This document shows positions 1 through 12,100 of a DNA stretch of 59,070 bases, piece after piece (position 1 is the first letter of the stretch; every line of letters starts with the position of its first letter). The stretch covers positions 127,743 through 186,812 of the forward strand of contig FN648514.1 of NCBI GenBank assembly GCA_000310025.1, written 5' to 3'. Source of the stretch: Ectocarpus siliculosus (Eukaryota > Sar > Phaeophyceae > Ectocarpales > Ectocarpaceae). The translations under genes were made by a program, and so were the position numbers. The notes below the pieces were generated by a model, which did no database searches, had not been told where the DNA came from, and saw only the letters and a program-made list of their open reading frames with translations.

Positions 1-584
1 AGAACATCGACCGAAAAAAAAAAAAATCAGAGAAGACCCCGGAGATCGCCAACTCTAAAACGAAGTAAGCACGGAAAAGCGGCCTATCTGGGTCTAGAAC
101 CTGGGGTCAGAATCGAAATAGGTTCGAGACCTTACGCTAGAGACTACAGCCCTAGGAGGGCTTCAGAATACAGTATTCTTACAGCTCCATGCCACAAGAA
201 AGAGCGAACCCTCAAATGGGGGCGTAGCAGGCCTAGCCCAAGCGTCTTTAGGTTGGATGGGTGCATGTCCTACCACCTAGCTTCCGGGTGCAAGGTTTTT
301 CACAACACTACTGCTGCCGCCTCCATGCTCAGAGACCAATAATAAAAACCCGAAAGGCCGCCATGCATCATCCACGTCCAACGGTCAACCGTGCTTGCTG
401 GGAATAAACACACACACACGATCCTGGGCTCACCCACCCAACACGCCGTGAGGCGTGGTGAGTTGCTACGAAACACCCGCAAAGGGCGCGGCAAAGCGCC
501 CTCATCATGAAGGCAAGGGAAGACGAAAAGCGTTCTGTTCAAATGAGACATCCGTTTCCTTGTTTCCTTCAAGCCAAATCGAGG
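1..584. other. 3' flank of UTP21, no gene recognised
   Basis: Downstream of the UTP21 stop. Short open frames on both strands show no conserved motif. I see nothing else here apart from a short A-run near position 20. Confidence 0.5.
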
Positions 585-3389
585 TCACGATTGCAGATTG
601 CTCAAGTACCCCACGAGGCACAGGCTATGTTGCACGAGCTGCTTAATCCTCTTCGAGCTGTCCTCCTGCTCGTCCCGAAGTGCTTTCGATGCTTCCCGCA
701 GGTCCGGGGTAGTCATGATGAGGTCTGCGTAGTGCTTGAGGAAGCGGTGCAGGTAGGCCTGGACCACCTCGAAGTTCCGCTTCGATCTGGGGCAGGCAAC
801 AACAAAAATGATCGTTGAGGTTTACTGTTGTGCCCCTATCCCAATATTCTAGAAGCCGACTTTACAACAGTTCAGTGCCGCGTTGTTTGGCCCTCAGCCG
901 AATAATCGTTATCCCACCGGAATTCATAAATTGGTTCTCTCAGTTCCGAAAAGAGAAGCTTTCAAGACATTGTCATAGCCGATCCCCCCTACGAAGACCC
1001 CTTTTGTTGACACTCGAGGTGTGCGCAGATCCCGGCTGGTGCCTCAAGTACAAGAAATATACTGGAAGGCGAAGACTGTCGCCCAAGACAAACGGGACGG
1101 CAACAGAACAACACAATGCTAAATGTTCAACGCAACGAGCTTTATGTTCCCTGGGGGGGAGTGATTGTGAGCTCCGTTGTGTCTCCAATGACTGCTTTGA
1201 AGGAGGTTGCAAGAGGAAGGATTTAGGAACCCCGGGAGCGCACTATCCGCAACACCCTGCGGCAGCGGGCAGCCGGTCAGCAGGACGTCTCCCACCCCGC
1301 GAAATGCGGTACTGGATGCAATCCTCACCTCACATCTCCACCAACTTTGGTACTTTGAGAACACTTGGGGAATCATTACCCAGCGAGGACACCGCCCACC
1401 TTAGCTCTCCCAGAAGAAACTGAACCGCGAGCGCAACCAGATGCACGCCATCCTCATCCCAATCCCCCTGGCAGAGCAGGCTCATCTCCACGTCAACCAT
1501 GGGCGGTGCCAGCGTCTTGAGGTACGTCATGACAGCGCCAAACGGGTGCTTCTTCTGACACCCTCGCTCTTCCTCCTCTTCGTCGTCCTCCTCGTCCATG
1601 CCGTCCGCCGCACGACTACCTTGTTCGCCCTCCAGAAGCAGGTCGGCGAGCTTGCAGCGCGAAGGGCCGCCGCCGCCGAACCTCGCGGAGCTCTTGATCT
1701 GCTTGAGAATCTTCGATTTCGGAGCGACAGCACGAGCATCAGCACCAGCCGCCGCGGGCGGCGAGGAACGCTCTTCTTCGGTGCCTACACCCAACTTCCG
1801 CTTCCTTCCGACCTCGGCCCCACCCTCCGCAGACGCTGCAGCTGCTGCTGCTGCACCTTCTCCGTTGCCATCGGTGTCGTCATCGTCGTCAGACCAAGCG
1901 TCCCCCCCGCCGCCGGATGGCAAGTCCGGGACATCTTCTTCATCCTCGACCCCATCCCCACGAGACACCGCCTCCTCTGCACCCGCCACCCTTGACTTCC
2001 CTTCACCCACCGCCGCCGCCGCGGCGAGGGTACCTATTTCCGGAAACGAGGGGGCCACCTCCCCCCCCTTGTGCACGGTCGTGAGGAAAAACGGGGCCGC
2101 TTCCGGCTTCTTGGGCGGCTCTATCGGCCGATTCCTCGCCTTCACCACCTCCAGGTTGAACAGGGTTGTCCAGTAGCCCCGCGGCAGGGAGCTCAGGGTG
2201 ATGGCTTTGGTTCCGCCGGCCTCCGCGCCTTCGGGATCTGCGTCTGCTTCGGCTTGCCAACCCTCGCCTCTATCCCCCCCCAGAGACGCTCTCGCTCCTC
2301 TCAAGGCTCTCTTATCCTGGCGGTACTCGCCGTGGAGGGCGGTTGTGGACTGTCCGGGGCCTCCCTCCAGCGCAGTGCTGCGGTTGTCGTGGCCGGATGG
2401 AGGCGTTCGTGCCCGGAAAACGGCGGGGAAGGGGACGTCAGGATATGGCATGCACCCCATGTGCTTTCCAAGCACCTCCGCGCCGATGGTCGGTGCGGTG
2501 CCGATAGTGGATTTCGGGAAGATTTTCCAGGTTGACTCCTGTACTTGGCACAAGCCCTACATGAACGGCCCACTCTGCTGTTGCCTCTGAAACAAAAACA
2601 AGTGCGGTATGTCGACGACTATCGATTGGCCTACACCGCTTATATTAACAATAGATTAAGAAGGAAGGCCTATCGACGTAATCTCCTCGGTCTGCGCTCG
2701 TGCCTCTGAGACAACGGCTGCAGTGTATCGAAACGTGCAAATCGTCTGGCCTGCACTGCTTCCGCTGAAACAAGTAGCTGCACCCTATCGTCGGGTCTGC
2801 ACTGCTTTCCCTTAACCAAGAACAACTGGTGGAGTGAAGGGAGCAAAGTGGTGGCTAAGGTGGCCTTAGCACAGATTCCTTGTGCAATGCCTCGGGTAGG
2901 CGATATGTAAGAGGTTTCAATGGCCACTGCAAAACAGCGTGGGAGGCGGCGCCATACTGTACGATTGGTTACCTACTTGTACATCCGAACGACATGAACT
3001 CGTGCAATAGAGTCTCGAAGCATTTGTATCGGCCTCACACAATACCGCAAGCCGCGAAAGAGACCGCGAAAACTCCTTCAACGATGCAGCATGACTGTGT
3101 AAGCATCACGACCTCTGCTTTTCCCCTACTCCGGCCGTCGGAGAAAAACCGAACAAAAAAAGAACAAAAAGGAAACGGCTTCTCGACTAGGCAGGTTGGG
3201 CCATGGCGGGTCATCTGCCATTCTTCCCTGTTCCCCTTGGACGGCCCCTCAAAAGCTCGAACGGGCTCCTTCGTATCTGGACTGCATCTAGGTAACCTAA
3301 CAACTGACCTGTCTTCCACCAGAGGTGCCGGTTCGTCCATCTTAAACGGAACCGTCGGAATCTTGTCCAGATACACCGGCTGGAAGAAG
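585..3389 (-). CDS. UTP21: UTP21 exons 14-16: linker and C-terminal Utp21 domain
   Basis: Exon 14 (81 nt) is a short linker ending LVEDR. Exon 15 (978 nt) holds [20 protein letters not shown], the hallmark opening of the Utp21-specific C-terminal domain, then [12 protein letters not shown] low-complexity insert follows with Asp/Glu runs, Ala runs and a KRKL basic patch, and then [21 protein letters not shown]. Exon 16 completes the domain ([20 protein letters not shown] ... LSNLQS, stop). The acidic/alanine insert lengthens the family's usual linker by roughly 150 residues; such inserts are common in high-GC algal genes (inference). The exon 15 acceptor at 2378-2379 gives phase 2, but an upstream acceptor near 2539 would be out of phase with exon 14. 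Confidence 0.88.
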
Positions 3390-6022
3390 CTGATGGAAGC
3401 GAGGCGCGAAGAGTCCCGTCAAGCGACAGAAGTTCACAGGAATGAAACGGCAGTGGATGTGTGGTTTGTTCAGCAGGGTTTTTCATGGTTTTGAAAATAT
3501 CTCTTTCGAGCCGAAACGGCTGTGGGGTGCAGCCTTGCTTTGCGTTTCATGAAAGGAGCAGTGCTTCAGACGAACAGTCACGGTGAAACAAACTCACAAC
3601 CATTCAGCGAAAAGAAAAATAATGGTCGAGAAGGATATATCCGCTCCCATTTCGCTGACAGCTGTGTGAACAAGACAGCTGTGCAAAGAAGCGACCCACA
3701 GAACCAACGACCCTTCATTTCCAACGCAAAGAAACACGCTCTCGCAAAGAGAGGAAAGTTTTTCCACGAGGTCCCCCCCTCATCTGTGAGCTAAGGCAGC
3801 CCACCAGCGACGACAGGTCTGTTCCACCAAACCAAAAACAAGACGCAAACGAAAAACAACAACAACAACACCAAAAGCAACGACAACAACAACAGCACAA
3901 GAAAAACGGACCGACTCTCTAAGAAAGGTTCAACACAGAGAAATAACAGGGATGCATGCACACCAATATCTCCACTACTTGTAGCATTTTCGTGGTCTAG
4001 ACCCTTCAGACCCATAACGTCACTGCTATACATAAGCTCCTCAATACAGCACAGTCCAAGTACAAAATAGAAATGTAGCATGCTCGCGATCGGGGAGCGT
4101 TAAGAATATAACCTCACTGCTGTATGTAAGCTCTTCAAAGCAGCCCCGTCCACCCAAAGGAAAAAAAAAAAAAAGAACACGCGAAACAAATAAAAAAGGA
4201 TACCTCTGGTCCGCCCAGACGCTGAGCCCCACCCTTCCGTGGTGGCTGGTGCACATGAACTCTCCGGTGGGAGACACGGTGACCCCCGTGACGGCCTTCT
4301 TGAACGACATCCAATCCACCGTTCGACCTGTCGGGAGATCCCATATTCTGAGAAGAACGGACGGGACGGGATGGGACAATACGGCATGTGATGGGACGGT
4401 ACGGTGCGGTACGGGATGGGCCACGACGATGTTGCAAGGGACGATTCCAGGACGCCTCGATCGACAGCAGCTATTAAGACAGCGACGGTGGTGTGGTGTC
4501 CTCGTCGCACTCTTCGTGTCACGATGGCAGGCCAAATCTACCGTAGGTCGCCAAGATACCACGCCCCCCGGATCGATTTTCAAAGCTCGATTACTTCGCA
4601 ACGACGAGGACGTTAACATCAAACATTACGCTGTTGTGTTGCTGCAGAGCAATCGGGATTTGAAAAGAGGTCCAGCGTGAGTGCTATCTTATGCAACCTA
4701 CGGGTACTTCCGCGCTTTTTGGTGGGCCCCTCTGGTCGATCGAAAGCCATACACCACAGCACCGCAAACTACTCCTCGCCGATTTTTGTAGCTCTTGCAC
4801 GACAGAACGACATCTATTTTTGCACGAGGCTCGTTTCACCTTATCTCTGTGGGGTGAACTGACATCGACTATGGTACAAGGTTTTAGAGGAGGACTCGTG
4901 ACTGAGCACGTGCTCTGACCGTGAGTTGTGATTGGTTCACTCTCTTGACTGCCTACTCCTTGGGAGGTGACGAATACTGAATGGTTCATACAAATTGTGG
5001 CACGTTTACGCAATGCATACAACCAAACCAGTACAGGCGCCACGCTTTTCCATCCCAGGAAAGTCGCGGTCATTATCCCACGGACAGGGGCAGGCATGAG
5101 CCGCCAATCTCAACGGCTTGCCCTAACGCGCGGGGACGCATGTCCCTGCCATCCTCATCTTCTCCGGGGCGGGGGACTAAGCCCACCCCCTTTGGGGTCC
5201 CGTGCCATCGAACACGTACTAAACCCTCCCCATACACACAACACGTCAATGTTGTTGGTGGTGGCGATGTTTGTCAGGGGGGAGGGGTGCAGTCGTGGTC
5301 CCGATTTAGCGGATGGTTCCGTGTTTAGTGGGATGCCCTGAACAGCGGTTCCAAAATCTCGTGGCACGGCTACACCTCAGCAGTCAAACTGCCTGCCAAT
5401 CCGGTTCAGCAGTGATGCCCTCAACAGCGGGTTTAACGTTTCGTGACACCATGGACCTTTAAACCGGGACCACAACCGTGCGCATCCGTTGTTCGCCTTG
5501 GCATTCGGCTTGCGTTTCCTCGTACGAAACGGAGGGACGACCAGCGTGTCTGGAACTCTCCGGGAATATTCCTAGATTATTGTTGCGGGGCTGCGGACTC
5601 GTGTCTTATCTTACCGGACGGTGTGATCCATGGATGACGTCACCAAGCGTCTCGCGTCCGGGGTGAAGCACATGTCGGTGAGGTGGTTCGTGTGCCCCTC
5701 CAGCCTCCTCACCAGCTTTCGGGTGGCCAGATCGTAGAGCCGGACGACCATGTCGTCACACGCCAACGCGACGAGCTCTGTATCTCGCACCTATTGTATG
5801 CGTTAGGTGTGTTGTGATACGGTCGAGGCAGGTCAGTGGGATCAAAAGATAGAATACAAAGAGAAGAGGAAAGCGCACTGGGTTGGAACCACTTGACAGG
5901 GCCAGGCATTGCTGTGGTGGGACATCGTTAAACATAGCATTTGTTTTGAATGAGCCTGTTGCCGCTAGCCAAGACCAGAGACAGAAAGGGAGGGAGGGGG
6001 GGGAGACTGACAGCGATAGCGA

Positions 6023-6115
<93 letters not shown>

Positions 6116-9083
6116 AGAGAGGGAGGGAGGGAGAGAGGGAGAGAGACACACACAGAAAGAGATAGAGGGAGAGACAGAAGGAGAGCGGCGGAGAGGGAGG
6201 GAACACGATGCGCTCGGCTAACGCCATCTGTCTTTTGGGCAAAACTTGGCCGAGCAAAACGCTTTCGGCGCCGGTCGGGACTAAAGCCCGTCTGCGCCTC
6301 AAGGCAGCCATTCCGCTGTAAAGTTCAATAGGGCACAGCAGTGTTTTTCAGAAGCGTGGTTCTCCCGCAGAACGAAACAGCTTTTTTTCTCGCATCGTAC
6401 TTATTCTGGACGCCGGTCTTTCACCAGCCGGGTTCCGTCATACAGACAGACCACAAAGCGGAGAGTAAAATGCTCAAGGAAACCTCTCCGCTCTTGTAGC
6501 GAGACGACATTTCGAAGGAAGACGGCGAGTGTCGTACAAGCGAGGACGGCTGTACTTAACAGCGGCGCGGACGACGTACTACCAGGCAGTACTTCCAAAC
6601 AGCCAAGATGAGACTGGTTCCTCCCCGTGGTGTGGTGTTGTTTTGAACGAGTCGCTCAACCGAAAAGTCCTAACCCTCGCCTTCCCAACGTACATCATCT
6701 CCGGCATCTCCGGAGCAAGCATTTTTTCAAAAGCAAGCACCAAGAAAAAAAGAAAAATGGAAGAAAACTCAACGCCGACAAGTCTGAAGGTTTGATTTCG
6801 GCATCGGTATCGCACTTGGACAGCGACATTAGCGGCAATGGCGTTGCTTTCCTCATGCTGCACCGTGTGCCGTTCGTGGTACATGCTGAGACCGGGGCCC
6901 AGTTTTTGATTGGGCGCGGGTTTGAGCTGCACTGCTAGGCAGTACTTCGAAACAGCCTAGGGTTTGAGCTGCACCGCCGCCGAGGAAACCTTCCCAGTTT
7001 AGCATCACATTTGTTTGAAGGAAGACATGCATGAGTGTAGTCAAAGCGAGGACACTTCCAAACAGCCAAGGGTTCGAGCTGCACTGCCGCCGTCATCAAA
7101 GTTATTTCCGCTCACCAGCTCGAGCTGCGACACGCCCGAACCCACAGCGACAGCACCGTCCGCCCTCTTCTCCTTGAAGGCCCAGAACACCAGGAGGCCG
7201 TCGACCCCCGCCGACACCATGGTCTTGTTGACGGCGTCCACCCCGACTCCGGAAACGGCACCACGGTGCCCCCGCCAGGACCCGGCCTTCGCGCCCGCCC
7301 TTACTTTGGCGGCCGCCGCCTCCGTCGCAGCTGCGAAAGAAGTATAAAAAAATAAGCAATGAATTACCAAAATATCACGCCCCCATTTCCGTTCCAAGAA
7401 GGTGGTGTGTGCGATACGTACCGTAGATGACACTGGATACAACACCCTGGACCGATTTTCGACGCTTGATTTCTGCACGACGAAGACTATGAACGGATCA
7501 TTTCACACGTCTCCAAAAAGCTCTCGAGGAGACGGTTCCAACGCCGCCATGATCGGCACCGCCGCCCGCTGTATCTGCTTTGGAGTAATCTAGCTTTCAA
7601 AATCGTTCCGAGGGTTGTGATACCTCTTGTCACCTACGGTGACAGTCACGGCCCCCCCGCACGATCTGTGAAGCATAGTTCATCTCGCTGTACAAGTGGT
7701 TTCGAGACGCGTTTAGACTCAAACCGTCAGTGGCGCTTGCTTGTCTTTGTTTTCAGCCTCCAATATAGTGTACTTTCAACTGGCCATCTCACCCGTCGCG
7801 TCAAAGAGGGAGGTGACAATTGTTGGGAGGTTGCGAATAAAAAAACAAGGGCAACTTGCCTTTCGCATCAATGTCGTACAGAACTACGTGTAGTCCTTGT
7901 GCATCCACCAAGAAAGAGCCTGTGCAATAGACCGCCCACAACCAGTAGCACCACCAACACCAACAACAGCAAAGAGCGCACCTATTCTCTTGCTGGAGAA
8001 GCCATCAGACGTGATCTTAGCGATGGACCCCGGCTTCATGACGTTAGTCAGGGCCTTCACCGCCTTCGCAGACGGGGTCGCGGACTGGGGGTACGACCCT
8101 CTCGGCTGTCCCGACTGCATGTTGTAGCGGAACACGTGGCCGCCCCTCGTGCCCACCAGGCCATAGTTGCCGCAGCCACTGTACGAGCGTTTCATGATGG
8201 CACAAATACAGGTCAGCTTGTATTGACGTATAACCGTGTACGCTTGTGCTGACTATACATTTCTGGGTCGTGCTTCTCTCCTTGTGGAATTGTTGCTTGT
8301 GTTGCCAGTATAGGAAATATACATACAAACAAATACAGACTACCCGTTCAATATATAACCACAGTCGAAGGAAGGCTTTACTGTGAATGGGGGGAGTACC
8401 CCGCCTGATACTGGGCATATCTTGAATCTACTCCATGCCTGTACACTGAATTATGTAATAATGCCTTTGTATTTGTAGCTGGCCTATGACCACGGAAGGC
8501 GTCCGTTTCAGTCAGTTGGGACAGGTAATACCCATGGAATACCGCGTTGAACATACTTCGAAACCGATATCACAGGGGAGTTGAAACGGTTTTCAATGCG
8601 CAGACAACAAAGCCAACACACGGACCAACCGACCTGATCGCAACCGACGTGGCGAACGTGTTTGGGTCCGGAGGGTGCATCATGGCGTTGCCAGGCCAGT
8701 GCTTTTGCCTCAGCACGTGGGTGCCGACGGCACGTTTGGCGTAGCTCCACACGTAGGCATTGCTGTCTTCCTCGTGGCTGACGGACAGAAAACGGTACAT
8801 CGAACGGCATTCGAATCGTTCAGGGATTGGACTCGTTCAGGGATTGGACTCGTTCAGGGATTGGAACCGTTAAGGGATCGGATAGCAGCCCCAAATGGTG
8901 CGTTTGGATATGGCCATGTCGCTATTTACCGCACCGTGTGTATCGAAAGGACAGCTAGACACATGAGGAGGGCGAGGGTGTCAGATACGGTGGGTAGGTC
9001 AACACAGCGCGTTGCTGTATCCCTGGCACATGCTGTCGGTGTGATGAAGACCACACCGAAGGTTTGGGGAACATTAGGGTAGT

Positions 9084-9135
<52 letters not shown>

Positions 9136-12100
9136 TCGCCATCGCACCCCTGGCAGCAAAAGCAGAAACAACACCATCAACAACGACAACGACGACTACA
9201 ACAACAGCATACCAGGTGATGATATTGCACCAGTCTCTAGCCCGGGTCTCGCTGGCGGCGAAGCACAACACCGGCCGGAGCTTAAAGTCGTCCTGTGTCG
9301 TCACCCGGTGTCGGGTAGCCACCTGCAGCCATGTAAGGGTATTGTGAAAAGGTACGACTAGCTGATTTGGCGTTGTGGGTCATTGTTGGTGATGGTGCTG
9401 TTCATGCTCTTGATCGTAATAGGTGACGTGCTGATGGCTAGACCCCGTCCGTCGCTCGCTCGCACGCACGTTTTGCGAAACGCAAGACGACTTCTGACCC
9501 ACCAGTCTTGGACGCGAGACTGTCAGGCAAACCGAAATGTCGTGCATCCTTGATATCGGCACAAAAGCCTTCAGGGAAGCACACTGACACCGAGTTGAGC
9601 AAAAAAGCAGAAAAAAAAAAGCTTCATTCGAGGGATGGAAACTTCATGCGCGCACCTTGGCGAGCGGTTTCTGGGAAACTAATCGACATCGAGCAAAACT
9701 AAAACACATGGCATGCACAAACCTTGACGAGCGGCTTCTGGGAAAGTTCCTGGCTCAGGCAATCCCTGACGGTGTGGAAGACCCTGAAAGAACGGTCGGT
9801 GCCAGCCGACAGGACACACAGTGCCGTCGCGTCTGCAGACGCACCGGAGGGGACAACGAAAAATAATAAAAAACGGGGGGTGTACTCATAGCGGTGCATG
9901 CCGTAGTCGGTAGACCATTGACCTCGCATATCTACAAAGCCGGGACGGAGCACGCCGGGTTCCCACCGGACCAGGCTAACATCGCCAAGCGCGAAGCACC
10001 GTGCGGTATTCCGTGAGTCGCAAAACGGAGAGGAGGGGGGTTACCCCACTTGCAACAATGTTCCTTAAGTGAGTTTTGGGCAGGGCAATGCATTGAATTG
10101 TTGTGGTTTTGGGCAGGACGTTGTATACTCATTCTTCAAACTGTTGGTTTACGGCAGGACATACAAGCAGAACGCACCAACGTCTACAAGACGAAAACAC
10201 CAAACAACTGTTCAGACAACCTATACTGTCTCGCGACATCGATGGCGACAGCGACTACACCCCATGCCCGAACCAAGTCGAGACAAGTGCGAGGGCTGGC
10301 TTGTGTCTGTCGGTTATAGGTGGCAAGGTGGAAGAGAATCGACGTCTACAGAAAGGCACCTTAGTGCCTGGTGGTCTTAAGTACCAATGTAGGAAGAGAA
10401 CAGTAAAACTATCTACCTGTAGAGAGAGGCAACAGCTGCCGTTTTGGCTTGAAGTACCAATGTAGGAAGAGAACAGTCTACCTACCATCTGCCTGTACGG
10501 CAACAGAGAGAAAAATCCCACATGTGGACTTACCCGCCCCCTCTCCCATGGTGGCGAGAGTGGTGTTGCCGTAGTACCGGACAGCGCGAGGGGGCGCGCG
10601 GTGGCCTTCCCTACTCCTCAGGAGCCTGGCCGTCCCGTCTGGAGAGTCGAAAACCCACATCTTGATGCAGTTGTCCGTTCCGCTGCTTACCAGCACCGGC
10701 TCCCTGTGGAGAGGACGGCGCGAGACCGCAGCGTCAGCGGGGGGCACGCGAAGGGTATTGGCACCATAACCGGGAAAAATAGGGTCGAGGGAAAAACAAA
10801 AAACGCAAGTTATGTCAGCAATACGTGGAGAAACCTCAGCCGGAGGGGGGCACGCGGAGGATAATGACACCCTTCCGGGACGATTAAAGTCCACAGCAGG
10901 TAAATGACGTTCAGTTCCACGCCGGGAAACTACCACCCGGGTGGGCGGTCCGGTAGAACCGCCGGTACATCGCCAAAGTATGCGAAACCGCAAAAGTTTA
11001 CCGTCGTACAGCGTAGCCGCCCCGCCTCTCTCTGCCTACAGCCCGTTACCTACATCAACACTTGCAAGAAACCGAAGGATAGCAAGACGCACGCGTCGAA
11101 GCTTCGTTTCCCAAAGCGCGACTTTTCCACAGCAGATCGAGTTGCAGCGACGAAACACGGTGGCGTCGGAACCAACCGTCTCGTCCACAGCTTTCCGAAA
11201 CGTTTCGTAATGATCAAGGCATCCTCTTCATCGTGAGGAAATCGAGCTTTCAAAATATTGTCTCGGGGGGGTTGACGAGTTGTGTCACCTACGGTAGGTC
11301 GGAAGCGCGGCTTGTAATAAAAGTATACTGGTACCAACTAATCTCACCGCAGAGATAGTACGTAGAAAGAAACCTATTTAGGGTTGACCACGGAACGCGT
11401 CCGCGTCAGTTGGACCGGTACGGATGTTGGAGGGTACTATGCGGAAAACGGAACGACTTTCAATGTGAAGACAACAACAACAACAACAACAACAACACGG
11501 AAAATATACTGGGAGCTCGAACATCCCGGCCGTTAATACTACTACCCCCAAACGTCTCTCAACCCCTGCCCACCTGGGCAAGAACTGCAGCTTGGAGATG
11601 CCCCCCTCGTGGGCCCCCATCGTGTGGTGCAGGCGCCGCTCCTTGAGGTCCCACAGGCACACGCGCCCGTCCCCCCCGGCCGAAGCCAGAAGCGGCAGCT
11701 CGGCGGCGGCGGAGTCCGTTCTGAAGGACAGGCTGGTCACGCCTACCTCCTGCTTGAAGCTGATCAGCAGCTCGTCGGTCCTGAGGTTGAGCACCTGCCC
11801 CACGGTTGTTGTTTCCATCGGGACGGTGGCGGCGGAATGGCAAGACGCGGTGGTACGCGGGAAGCACAGAAAAAATCGGCGGTAAGCATGGAGAATCTTG
11901 GTGCCCCGGGTTATTTCCCACGGAACAAGTGGCGGCCGCAATGAGACACGCGGGAGGCAGTAAAATGAGAATATATGGGCCGCAATCAAGGAGCACCTTT
12001 GTTGCCCAGCGGTTACTTGCCCCGCGGTTATTTCCCACGGAACAGTGGCGGCGGCAATGAGACAAGCGGGAAGCAGCGAAAAGAGGAGATACCGGGCAAG

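Noticed and set aside
3715-4081. Cys/Leu-rich minus-strand frames
   Set aside because: Translation of a CAA/ACA-rich simple tract within UTP21 intron 13.
5756-6311. Long Ser-Leu and Arg-Glu open frames
   Set aside because: Products of the GA microsatellite read in different frames, not genes.
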